Source: an uncultured Ruminiclostridium sp. (GTDB taxonomy: Bacteria > Bacillota > Clostridia > Oscillospirales > Ruminococcaceae). From it: a DNA stretch of 64,000 nucleotides. Positions 44,711 to 55,900 of the stretch are shown piece by piece; positions within the stretch are counted from its first letter, which is position 1, and every line of letters starts with the position of its first letter. The stretch is from positions 186,001-250,000 of the forward strand of contig CANRGJ010000003.1 of the NCBI GenBank assembly GCA_947630175.1, given 5' to 3'. The notes under the pieces were generated by a model. That model had not been told where the DNA came from. It saw only the letters and a list, made by a program, of their open reading frames with translations, and ran no database searches. A program made the position numbers and the translations under genes.

Positions 44711-45562
44711 ATGGCGTCGGGAAATATGAAGGCGATAAAGCGCCGTATAAAAAGCGTCGCCTCCACTATGCAGATAACCAAGGCTATGGAGCTGGTAGCG
44801 TCCAGCAAGCTGCGCCGTGCCCGTGAAAAGGCGGAAACAGGCGCGCCCTACTTTGAGAAGCTGTATGAGATGATGACGGAGATAGCTCACACCAGAAAGG
44901 ACTTTTCCTCCGACTTTACGGAAAAGCGGGAGATAAAAAACCGCCTTTTCATCGTTATTGCGGGGGACAGGGGACTTGCGGGCGGCTATAATGGCAACCT
45001 GCTGAAATCCGTCCTTGCTGACTGCGAAGGCGACGAAAACAAGCCCCATATCATAGCGATTGGGCGCAAGGCGGTGGAGTTTTTTGAAAAGCGGGATTTT
45101 CCAATAGCGGGAAGATATCCTCTGCTTGCGGAAAGCGCCAAGACTGCCGACTGCGGCGATATTGCCAACATAGCGATAAATATGTACAAAAACGGCGAGG
45201 CGGACGAGGTGAAGATATTCTTTACCGCCTTTGTGTCGCCGCTGGTGCAGGACCCTATGTCAATGTCTATCCTGCCCATTGACAGCGACGATGACGAGGA
45301 ATATCCCACGCTGATAAACTACGACCCGTCCCCCGAGGCGGTGTTTGACAGGCTTGTGCCGAAGTTTGCAATGAGCCTTATCTACTGTGCGCTGAATGAA
45401 TCCTTTGCCTCGGAGCAGGCGGCAAGGCGCAACGCTATGGAAAACGCCACCGACAATGCGGAGAAGATGACCGACGAGCTGACCCTGAAGTACAACAGGG
45501 CAAGGCAGGAGAAGATAACAAATGAGATAAATGAGATAGTGTCGGGGGCGAATGCAATATAG
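44711..45562 (+). CDS. atpG: ATP synthase F1 subunit gamma
   Basis: 283 residues, start ATG 44711. It forms the rotating central shaft in the F1 head. The N-terminal helix (MKAIKRRIKSVASTMQITKA, MELVASSKLRRA) and the C-terminal helix (LTLKYNRARQEKITNEINEI) pair as the coiled coil; FIVIAGDRGLAGGYNGNLLK is the conserved centre. The TAG stop abuts a composite repeat. Confidence 0.96.
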   Translation: MASGNMKAIKRRIKSVASTMQITKAMELVASSKLRRAREKAETGAPYFEKLYEMMTEIAHTRKDFSSDFTEKREIKNRLFIVIAGDRGLAGGYNGNLLKSVLADCEGDENKPHIIAIGRKAVEFFEKRDFPIAGRYPLLAESAKTADCGDIANIAINMYKNGEADEVKIFFTAFVSPLVQDPMSMSILPIDSDDDEEYPTLINYDPSPEAVFDRLVPKFAMSLIYCALNESFASEQAARRNAMENATDNAEKMTDELTLKYNRARQEKITNEINEIVSGANAI

Positions 45563-45950
45563 TTGAGAGTTGATAGTGGATAGTTGATAGTTATTTGATT
45601 ATTCACGGAACCGTTGGGCTGGCACGGACTCAGATTTGAGGTCGTGATTTTGGAGAGTTTTTTTCTCCTTTCCGCACTTTTGTGTGGTGCATACCAGTTT
45701 CACGGCTGCGCCCCACCCTCCCACCCCCAACTGCTTCCCTTCAACCTTAACTTTTCACTGCATACTGTACACTGTCAACTGCCAATTCCCCGCTGTTGCC
45801 CTTGCGGGCAATACGCTGTAACCTCTGAAAGGATTTCTTTTGAAAAAAGAAATCCTCTCAGGCTCTCCTTAGAAAATTTTCTACTCGCTGCGCTCACTTT
45901 TTTATTTTATTTTTTAAATCCCTCGCCGCAGGCGACACCCCCAACTAACT
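45561..45950. repeat. Composite A/B/C repeat between atpG and atpD
   Basis: Begins at the atpG stop (TAGTTGAGAGTTGATAGTGG). Contains a family B right arm (CACTTTTGTGTGGTGCATAC), family A units (CATACTGTACACTGTCAACT), a GCCCTTGCGGGC hairpin, module C variant GGATTTCTTTTGAAAAAAGAAATCC, and CTCGCCGCAGGCGA. Nothing coding is visible in the 429-bp gap. Confidence 0.82.
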
Positions 45951-45955
45951 ACTAA

Positions 45956-47745
<1,790 letters not shown>

Positions 47746-47759
47746 CGGAAGGAGTTTTT

Positions 47760-48164
47760 ATGACCTTATTCCACCTCCAAATCTACACCCCCGACCGTCT
47801 GTTCTTCGACGGCGAAACCGAAAACCTCATAGTCCGCACCACCGTCGGCGATAAAGGTATCCTCGCCCGCCATGAACCCTACGTCGCCGCCCTGCCTATC
47901 GGCAAGCTGAAAATCAAGCTGAACGGCGAGTTCCGCATTGCCGCCGTGTCCGAGGGCGTTGTCAAGGTTAGTAAGGATAAAACCGTTATCCTCACCCAAA
48001 GCTGCGAGTGGGCTGACGAGATAGACATAGAGCGTGCCAACGCCGCCAAAACCGAAGCCGAACAGCTTATGCAGTCCCTTCAAAAAGAAGATAAGGATTA
48101 CCTCGTTGCGGAATACAAGCTGAAACGCGCCATAAACCGCCTTGAAACCAGTAAGCTGAGATAG
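47760..48164 (+). CDS. atpC: ATP synthase F1 subunit epsilon
   Basis: 134 residues from ATG 47760 behind GGAAGGAG. N-terminal beta sandwich (FHLQIYTPDRLFFDGETENL, VRTTVGDKGILARHEPYVAA) and C-terminal helical hairpin (IERANAAKTEAEQLMQSLQK). It couples gamma rotation to the c-ring and can inhibit hydrolysis. It is the last gene of the operon; a strong terminator follows. Confidence 0.95.
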   Translation: MTLFHLQIYTPDRLFFDGETENLIVRTTVGDKGILARHEPYVAALPIGKLKIKLNGEFRIAAVSEGVVKVSKDKTVILTQSCEWADEIDIERANAAKTEAEQLMQSLQKEDKDYLVAEYKLKRAINRLETSKLR

Positions 48165-48220
48165 CTTGCGAGACAGCATAAAACCGAAAACCACGCATAT
48201 TTTGCTTCCCATATTCTGAT

Positions 48221-48250
48221 TACCCGAAAGTATTCTTTCGGGTATTTTTT
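48221..48250 (+). terminator. Intrinsic terminator of the ATP synthase operon
   Basis: TACCCGAAAG (48221-48230) pairs with CTTTCGGGTA (48235-48244) around TATT, followed directly by TTTTTT. Confidence 0.93.
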
Positions 48251-48800
48251 GTACCAAAAAACAGACAGATGAGTTTTCAGCTCATCAGTCTGCGTAAGAC
48301 GGCAAATTCAAAAAATATAAAGCCTTACGACACAGTTCTGTGTTGAACCGAACATACAATGAGCGGACCGCGCTTTATTGTGCTTAAAAGCTATGATGAA
48401 ATAATTACAAAGGTCATACTGCTGCTGACGTTTCGTGTTGAATCGGTACGAAATAAAGGTCTGATTATTTTGAGATAGTCCCGAAAAGCTGATAAAGATT
48501 TGATGTACTGTGATTTTATCTGTCATTCGGGCAGACATAAGCAAAAAGCAGTTTTTGCTTCGGATAGGTAAAATTTCACCGTCTGTCTGAAAAATTCAGG
48601 ACTGAGGTCACAAAGTCCGATCCTCAAAGGGAAAGTCGCCCATAAGGTGACGTTTCGTTTGTGGGGCGAAAATACAGCTTGCTTTTCGATGGCGATACTT
48701 TTACAGCCGGCGGATGAACTGAGGGGAACTATGTAAGGTAGAAATTTATAATATGTCTAATCAAGATAATGTAACCGAAAAAAGGTTGAAAATTGTTGAA
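48251..48800. other. Intergenic region with possible relics of decayed coding sequence
   Basis: No convincing gene. On the plus strand, an open stretch without start codon runs at about 48570-48736; it includes QSPILKGKVAHKVTFRLWGE and ends QPADELRGTM before a TAA. A 39-codon ATG frame starts at 48359 (MSGPRFIVLKSYDEIITKVI). Neither has a ribosome binding site or recognisable family. I read the region as a possible junction left by a mobile element, between the core operon and the accessory locus. Confidence 0.3.
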
Positions 48801-48807
48801 TAACGCC

Positions 48808-48836
48808 TTGACTGCGCCTTCAAAATGTGGTATAAT
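48808..48836 (+). promoter_or_regulatory. Strong sigma-A promoter for the accessory locus
   Basis: TTGACT at 48808-48813 and TATAAT at 48831-48836, 17-bp spacer. The first clear gene starts at 49132, leaving a leader of about 290 nt. A short ATG frame (48861-48890) and an out-of-phase open stretch to 48993 in the leader look like a decayed small gene. Confidence 0.8.
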
Positions 48837-49131
48837 ATGTCAAAATGAAGGTCTGAGCGTATGAAAAAGGATCATACTGTTTACTTATGAAAAATTTGAG
48901 ACAATGCTTCAGAAATGGCAAAAATCCGACCTTTTAATAATGATTCAGGCGGTAAGAAGCCGATATACGCCTGATATTTTGCATAGTCTGTAAGCATATT
49001 GATCGGAAAGGATACAATAAAAATTCAATTAAACAATGTAGTTATCATTGTTTTTGGGAATAAATCTTCAGACATTGTTAAATATCATTTGTCACACAAA
49101 TGATGAAAATATAAATTCAGGAGATGAAAAA

Positions 49132-49602
49132 ATGGCAGACGAAACAACGGTACGTGCAAAAAGAGTATATGAAACCTTATGCGCCGCACTTGGTAAGCAT
49201 GGCTTGCATTATCAGAAGAATGATGAACAGCTTTGTATCAGTTGCGAAGCGCAGGGAGAGGATCTTCCGATGGAGATCACGATTAACGTAGATGCTAAAA
49301 GGCAGCTTATCATACTGCTTTCACATCTTCCGTTTACTATTTCCGAGGATAAGAGGCTGGAGGTTGCAGTTGCGACGAGCATGGTGAACAACTGCTTGGT
49401 TGATGGGAGCTTTGACTTTAATATTACTGATGGGCATATGTTTTTCAGAATGACAAGCAGTTTTATTGAAAGCGAAATCGGGGGCGATCTGTTTACCTAT
49501 ATGCTGATGATTTCTTTTAGCACAATTGATGCATACAATGATAGATTTTTAATGCTTGACAAGGGTATGTTAAGCATTGACAATTTTATAAGAAACGAAT
49601 AA
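49132..49602 (+). CDS. YbjN-like protein, first paralogue
   Basis: 156 residues from ATG 49132, with AGGAG eight bases upstream; the longer frame has no such site. Cytoplasmic, alpha-beta, with AKRVYETLCAALGKHGLHYQ, DLPMEITINVDAKRQLIILL and DGSFDFNITDGHMFFRMTSS. This layout fits the YbjN family, whose fold resembles type III secretion chaperones. I infer a chaperone or adaptor role. A close paralogue follows 14 bp later. It is the first clear gene of the AT-rich accessory locus. Confidence 0.7.
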   Translation: MADETTVRAKRVYETLCAALGKHGLHYQKNDEQLCISCEAQGEDLPMEITINVDAKRQLIILLSHLPFTISEDKRLEVAVATSMVNNCLVDGSFDFNITDGHMFFRMTSSFIESEIGGDLFTYMLMISFSTIDAYNDRFLMLDKGMLSIDNFIRNE

Positions 49603-49616
49603 TACAGGAGGAAAAA

Positions 49617-50090
49617 ATGGCTGAAGTGAATGAATTGGAGCGTGCAAAAGCAGTCTATGCTGATCTTTGCTCGGCACTTGAAAAAAGGGAATGGAATTAT
49701 CAAAAGCACGAGGACGATCTTGTAGTTACATTTGGTGTTTCCGGAGAAGATATTCCTATGGAATTTATCATTGCGGTAGATGCAAAACGCCAGTTGCTCC
49801 GAGTCCTTTCAAAGCTTCCTTTTACCGTTCCGGAAGATAAAAGAATGGAATTGGCGATTGCAACATGCGTTGCGTCCAACGGGCTTGCTGACGGCAGCTT
49901 TGATTATGATATTGCAAGCGGGACCATTATGTTCCGATTGACCGCATCTTTCAGAGAAAGCAAAATCGGTGAAGGGTTATTCGAATATTTGGTTGTTTGT
50001 TCCAGCATAACAGTTGATACATATAATGACAAGTTTCTTGCGCTTTGTAAGGGCCTTATCAGCATAAATGATTTTATTGCCAATAAATAA
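49617..50090 (+). CDS. YbjN-like protein, second paralogue
   Basis: 157 residues, ATG 49617 behind CAGGAGG. Collinear with the preceding protein: AKAVYADLCSALEKREWNYQ, DIPMEFIIAVDAKRQLLRVL, LPFTVPEDKRMELAIATCVA and DGSFDYDIASGTIMFRLTAS. About half the residues are shared by eye, so the pair came from tandem duplication. They may form a heterodimer acting on different partners of the locus. Confidence 0.7.
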   Translation: MAEVNELERAKAVYADLCSALEKREWNYQKHEDDLVVTFGVSGEDIPMEFIIAVDAKRQLLRVLSKLPFTVPEDKRMELAIATCVASNGLADGSFDYDIASGTIMFRLTASFRESKIGEGLFEYLVVCSSITVDTYNDKFLALCKGLISINDFIANK

Positions 50091-50156
50091 CTGCTTAGTC
50101 AAAAGGATCCCGTTTGTATTATGGACTTCACATAGTACAGAAAGTCAGGAGGACAG

Positions 50157-50453
50157 ATGACTGATACAAGAGAAATTTTAATGGAAAAAATGGCCGATAA
50201 TCTTCCTGTGTTGAGAAAAAAATTAAAACTCTCACAAGAGGGCTTAGCCAAAATTATTGGAAGCAGCAGATACACAGTCATGTTAATTGAAACAAAGAAA
50301 AGAAAAATGACTTGGAATACGTTTTTGTCACTAGTTTTATTATTTGATAAAAACGAGGAAACAGCTGTTCTTTTGCGTGCATTAGAAATTTATACAAGTG
50401 AGCTTGATTTGTTTTTGAATCATTCTGATTTTGAAAAGAGCAATACTTATTGA
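50157..50453 (+). CDS. XRE-family helix-turn-helix regulator
   Basis: 98 residues, ATG 50157 behind CAGGAGG. The HTH spans about residues 18-65 (LRKKLKLSQEGLAKIIGSSR, YTVMLIETKKRKMTWNTFLS). The rest is helical. It lies between the YbjN pair and the first vWA gene, in the same direction, and is the obvious candidate for transcriptional control of the locus. Confidence 0.85.
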   Translation: MTDTREILMEKMADNLPVLRKKLKLSQEGLAKIIGSSRYTVMLIETKKRKMTWNTFLSLVLLFDKNEETAVLLRALEIYTSELDLFLNHSDFEKSNTY

Positions 50454-50476
50454 TTTTTTCATAGAGGAGTTATCAT

Positions 50477-52969
50477 ATGAAGAGAAAAGGCATTGCCGCA
50501 TTGTGCTTGGGGTTATTATTATCTTTTTTATTTACAGTTAATTGTTACGCCAAAGAACTGGAAAACGAAAAGGTGTATAACCCGTTGGATTTGGTAGTTG
50601 TTATTGATTCAAGCGGTTCAATGAGGGATTCCGACACCAATCGTACCGCGCTTGACGCTGTTAGAATGCTTGTCAATATGATGCCTGCGAAGGATAGCAG
50701 GGTTGGAATTATTAGTTTTAATACGCAGCCAACCGTATTGACAAAAGACCCGTCCGGCAACAACATATTGGTGAGCTTGGAAGATTTTACCGGAGTTGAA
50801 ACGATTCGCACAGATGTCTCAACTATTGCTTACAATGGCGGAACAGGCATCGGAAACGCAGTCAAGGCGGCTGCGGACCTGCTTAACAGTCAGTCCGACA
50901 GCGAGCATACCAAGGCTATAATGTTATTCACTGATGGTCTGAACGATTTTGGGTATGATAAGGTAGCCCTTTCTGCATGCGAAGACAATGAAGTGGATGC
51001 TATAAAATGGGCAAAAGCAAATGACTGTTGTATTTATTGCGTCGGATATAATTACGTTATGTCTTCAGGTGAAAGCTCTATGGGAGCAGATGGAGAAGGC
51101 CTTCAGAAGCTGCAAAATATTGCCGGCAATACAGGAGGAGTTTGTAAAGAGATCCACAATATCGCCGATATAGAGCAGCTGCTGATCGATTTTTTAGCAG
51201 ATGTGTGCGATTTGAACTATAAAACTATCGCAACGATTCCCGGAGACGGCGGATTCCATGATTGCGTTATTCCTGTGAGTCCAAGCGTTATTGAAGCCAA
51301 TATCCGCATCACAGGCGGAGGGATGAATGCGATTAAGGATGGTAAGGTACGGTTGTATGATCCGGATGGAAATGAAATACAGCTTGTTAATTCCGGCAAT
51401 ATCCGTTACGACACTGATGCAACAGCTGCGAGCATTAAAGTGATTATGCCGAAAGCCGGAGATTGGAGACTTACTGTCGAAGACATCAATGGCGAGGATA
51501 TCCATGTTGGCTTGTTGGAACATTTCAAAATGAACTTGACAAGTCAACTGATCTTTCCTGAAGGTAACCCAACCGGAGTTGCTTATACAAATGATGTCAT
51601 AGGCATAAAGACCTGGTTGACATATGATGATAACGACTTGGAAAATGATGAAATTTATGAAGCGGTAACATCTGCGACTGCCGTATGTGTTTCAAGAGCG
51701 AATCCGGACGATAAAAGGACCGTTAAGCTGACTCGCGAAGGAAGAGCTTTTACAGGAAGCTTTGTGATCCCAGAAGACTGTTATTATGATATTACAATAA
51801 GGCTTGATTGGGATACTGTTTACCGTGAAGATACATTGACAGTTATGTCAAGTAATACGCCGGTTCAACTTGTAAAGGATATTGATGATGTTCAAGTTGA
51901 TAAGGGGAAGACGATAACTCTTGATAACATTTTTCAATATGTCCACGATGAGGAAAACGATCCGATTGAGGTCGGATTAAAAAATGTGACGGCAGATGAT
52001 GTTGTTGATATCAATTTTATTGGCGATAAGATCGATATCACCGGCGTAAAAGGATGGTGGGCTAAAACTCTTGTCACATTGGAGTTTAGAGATGCTCAGG
52101 GCAATATGGTTGAAACCTCGTTTAAGGTAAGCGTTGGTGATCCGTGGGCAGTGGTGCTTATTGTTTCAATTTTTGCATTACTGCTCTTGATTGTTGCAAG
52201 CATTTTATATGTGCTTTATAAAAAGACATTTAAAGTGCGTGGCAAGATAAGAATTGCATTGCTGGAGAAAAGAATTGACGGTCAAACCGCCGAAATCGTA
52301 TTTGAAGACAAGAACAGGAGATACAAGGATCCTACAAAAACAAAAAACAACGATTTGTTTTCAGATGATTCGTTGAATGAAACCGAAAGCTTTGGTTTCT
52401 CACCATTTAATGATTTCCATGAGAATGAACCGATTTCGGACGCAGAGGAAAGTGGATTCGGCTTTGGATTTGATAATTCCTCTGATGATAATCCGGCGGA
52501 TGACAAGGAATCGGAAAATAAAGGAATCAGTAGTCTGGAAATCATTTTATCCAATTCCTTCTCAAATGGCGAAATGAACTTGGGTTCTACTATTACGAAA
52601 AAGCAAAACAGCTTGTATGCTGTTCTTAATGAGTTTGTAAAAAGATTTCAGTATCATATGATGTCTGCCGGTGACATCCAGGACAGTGCTTTGGTAAAGA
52701 AGGTTGAGAATTTTATAAAATACAATTTTTCGGAGTTCAACAATATAAAGGTTTTGGGGTCTCGCTTCGGACGCCAAGGAATAGTGCTGTTGAATAAATC
52801 AAAGCAACCGATTAATTTTTTGTCACCGAGGATTATAAAAAATAAGCTTTCTACAAAGCCATATGGACGAAAACTTGTTGTAATCAAAATATCTGTGCCG
52901 ATTGATGCTGAAAATTCACCTGACAAAAAAACGGAAGCCTATATTGAAATCGAATATATAAACAATTAA
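50477..52969 (+). CDS. Signal-peptide vWA membrane protein with cytoplasmic Phe-Gly tail
   Basis: 830 residues, ATG 50477 behind GAGGAG. Signal peptide ~1-25 (RKGIAALCLGLLLSFLFTVN). An extracellular von Willebrand A domain (~36-235) has a complete metal site: D44-S-S46-G-S48, T123 in GGTGIGN and D153 in LFTDGLND. Beta-rich external domains follow to ~555, then one membrane helix (WAVVLIVSIFALLLLIVASI). The cytoplasmic part has an acidic segment (~630-680) with FGFSPFNDF and SGFGFGF motifs, then a folded ~140-residue end (YAVLNEFVKRFQYHMMSAGD). It probably binds an external ligand and signals inward to the tubulin-like protein encoded 18 bp later. Confidence 0.8.
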   Translation: MKRKGIAALCLGLLLSFLFTVNCYAKELENEKVYNPLDLVVVIDSSGSMRDSDTNRTALDAVRMLVNMMPAKDSRVGIISFNTQPTVLTKDPSGNNILVSLEDFTGVETIRTDVSTIAYNGGTGIGNAVKAAADLLNSQSDSEHTKAIMLFTDGLNDFGYDKVALSACEDNEVDAIKWAKANDCCIYCVGYNYVMSSGESSMGADGEGLQKLQNIAGNTGGVCKEIHNIADIEQLLIDFLADVCDLNYKTIATIPGDGGFHDCVIPVSPSVIEANIRITGGGMNAIKDGKVRLYDPDGNEIQLVNSGNIRYDTDATAASIKVIMPKAGDWRLTVEDINGEDIHVGLLEHFKMNLTSQLIFPEGNPTGVAYTNDVIGIKTWLTYDDNDLENDEIYEAVTSATAVCVSRANPDDKRTVKLTREGRAFTGSFVIPEDCYYDITIRLDWDTVYREDTLTVMSSNTPVQLVKDIDDVQVDKGKTITLDNIFQYVHDEENDPIEVGLKNVTADDVVDINFIGDKIDITGVKGWWAKTLVTLEFRDAQGNMVETSFKVSVGDPWAVVLIVSIFALLLLIVASILYVLYKKTFKVRGKIRIALLEKRIDGQTAEIVFEDKNRRYKDPTKTKNNDLFSDDSLNETESFGFSPFNDFHENEPISDAEESGFGFGFDNSSDDNPADDKESENKGISSLEIILSNSFSNGEMNLGSTITKKQNSLYAVLNEFVKRFQYHMMSAGDIQDSALVKKVENFIKYNFSEFNNIKVLGSRFGRQGIVLLNKSKQPINFLSPRIIKNKLSTKPYGRKLVVIKISVPIDAENSPDKKTEAYIEIEYINN

Positions 52970-52987
52970 TTAACGGAGGAACTTGCT

Positions 52988-55900
52988 ATGTCTACAAACA
53001 ACGATGCCAACATTAAAAAAATCATTAATGAGCTCAGTGCTACATCGGGCGGAAGCCTTGTTAAGAAAATAAAGAAACTGAAGCTTACCAAAGAAAGAAG
53101 CGTTCTTTTCATCGGCTTGGGAGGACTCGGATCAAAAACAATAAATGAAATAAAAAAGATCTATTCCTCCGATTTTGAGGTTGCAGAAAACATTAGATTT
53201 CTTGCTGTTGACACCGATACCGGAGCTCAAGAAAGAATTTCTATAACAAATGAAGAGGGCTGTTTAACGGATGATGAGCTGTTTCAAATCTTTGATGATG
53301 ATTCTGTAAACTTGTTGATCACTCCTCCCCCGGAAGTTTCAAGCTGGGTTGGGAATCTAACCCCTGCACCGCTTGGGTCTACAGGAGCCGAGGGTGTTAG
53401 ACAAATCGGGAGAATTATGCTCTGTGGAACGCAGAAGTATCTCGAATTGCAACAGCGAATCTCTTCAAAAATTAATGCCATACACAGCTCATCTTCCCCA
53501 ATCAATGTTGTTTTGATCGCCGGTGTTTCCGGAGGCACAGGTAGCGGAACATTTATAGATGTTGCTTATATGATTCGAAATATATTATCGACAAGACGGA
53601 CTGATAAAGATGACGAAGTAACGTTTTGGGGTGTTTTTTACACGCCAGATTCTCAGAAGTCAATTCCCGAAATTAAGAATAACCCGGCTAAATGGAATTG
53701 CCTGCGGAGAAATGGATATGCCGCATTTAAGGAATTAGACTATTTCATGAATAATGGAAGCATGAAAACGGGCAGCGAAGCAATATATTCATTGACAGCT
53801 CCCGGCGGTATTAAGGTGAAATCCGCAGAGCCGCTTTTCGATCAAGGAAAGGTTTTTATAATCGGACCGAATGGAAGCTTGACCGAAGTTGACGAAATTG
53901 TAAACGCTACATCACGCGGTTTGTTGAATATGTTCCAAAATGTAGAAGCGAGCGGTGGAAGTCAGGCAATTATCAGTGATTTTTGCAATGCTGCCAGGGC
54001 TCATATTCCTGACTGGAGACGAGATAACGTTGGTTCCCCGATTGAAGGAAAAAAGGCGGATCCGCTGGGAATTGATAATACTGAATTTCCTGCTTTTATG
54101 AACTATTCTTACTCATCATTTGGCTATAGTGCAGTATATTTCCCTCGTGATGAAATAATGGCATATTGCGCAAACGAAGTTTTATCGCAGGTTTATTCTG
54201 TATGGACAGATGTTAAATGTTTAAACCAGAAAAATGTTTATCAATGGGTGAACAGGTACAAGCTTGGCTCAAATGCTCAGATTGTTTCTGCCATAAAAGA
54301 GCATATGAATGTTGACAGCAAGGCATTACGTGTTAATAAGATTGCTGACGCCGGGTCTTGGCCGAATGTGACTATGTACTTTTTTGGTCGTGGTAAGGTC
54401 ACAGAAACTGCGGTTACTATGCAATGTGCTAAGGAAAAAGTAGAAAATGCGATCTCTCCCTATTTGAATGCTGTAGCAATTGAACGAATGGCGGATGAAA
54501 TCGTAAAACCGTTTATTACATATCTATCCAGCCCGAGCTTTGTAGGAAGTTACGGACCTTTTGCGGCTATTGCAACGTTGACAGGTTACGGTGATATTCG
54601 TGGATGTTGTGATAATCTAAAGGACTTAAAGGCTAAACTAAGAGAGGATATAGCAGCCAGCGAAGACGCAGTTGCAGCAGCTGAAGGCAATATGAAATCA
54701 CAAGGTCAGCTTCTTGAAAACGACCATGATCCGACTGATCCCGAAGTTGAAACCTTCATTGATTCCTGCCTTGATTACTCTTCTGCGTATTTTGAAAATA
54801 TTATTTATTCCAATTTAATGGATCAAATCTTGGGAAAGATTGAACGCAAATTGCAGAGTTTCAACAATGAGACATTTGAGATTTTTGTGCCCATAATGAA
54901 ATCACTCGTTGCTATGCTAAATAATGATGCAACGTTTTTTGCAAAGCCAAATCATTCCTATTATGCTAATGGTCAGTCATTCGGAATGGACGCATATGGA
55001 ATAAGTGACAGTGCAATTAAGCGTGAAAAATTCATCAATCTATTTAAAGGCTATATTAATTCGGACGAAATTCAAAAAATTGCTTTTAAATTTGCCAGAA
55101 GTATGTTTGATGCAGATAGCAAAGAAAAGTGGAAATCGTTTAGAGATCATCCGGAGGAGCTGGCAAATGAGATCCGCAAAATTTTTGAAGATTTCTTTAA
55201 ACCGCTTGTTAACAATCTGCTTCAAAAGTTTGTTGTTCTTGCATACAGCGATGGTAAGATTAAAGACTTGACACCGGAGAAACTGGACGAGATTTGGGAT
55301 GCTGAACCAGGAACAAAAGAGAGGCAAATCAGAGATGACGCTGTTGGTAAAGCAGCGACTGCCATTGCTGAGGCTTTGCAGAGCAGCGGTGATGTATTGA
55401 TAAATGCCGAGTCTGGCCCGCAGATGCTTAATAAATTAATTAGGACGACATCTATAATTCTTATTAAGGAAATGGACATTATCAATAAAGCGATAATTGG
55501 CAAAATGAAAACCCCTCCTTCGGTTGGTTACATTGGAGATGACTTTAAGTCGGTTATTTATTCTGTACGCTTTTCTGACCCGCTCGCGTTGCCTTTGATA
55601 AAAAAATTCAGCGAATTTGCACAACAGTATTTTGATTCAGGAAATGATAAAGATACCGCAGCCGGCAGGCATTTGGATGAGCGCGGTCAGAACTGGGCGA
55701 AATATTTGCCTGAATTGTTTGGCGTTGATACCGAGAATTATTTCAAGGCGATGGAAAGAAATGATCTTTTGTTGACAAAATCAGCGAACGACAATGACCG
55801 CAAGGTTTATTCCGAGATATCTGAGGCGGTAGAATTCTGTCTTGACAACGGTGTTATTTACTTCGATGATTCGTCTGATAATTGTTTCAAGTTGATATAT

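Noticed and set aside
48308-48544. 78-codon minus-strand open frame downstream of atpC
   Set aside because: No ribosome binding site, unusual composition and no recognisable domain; treated as intergenic.
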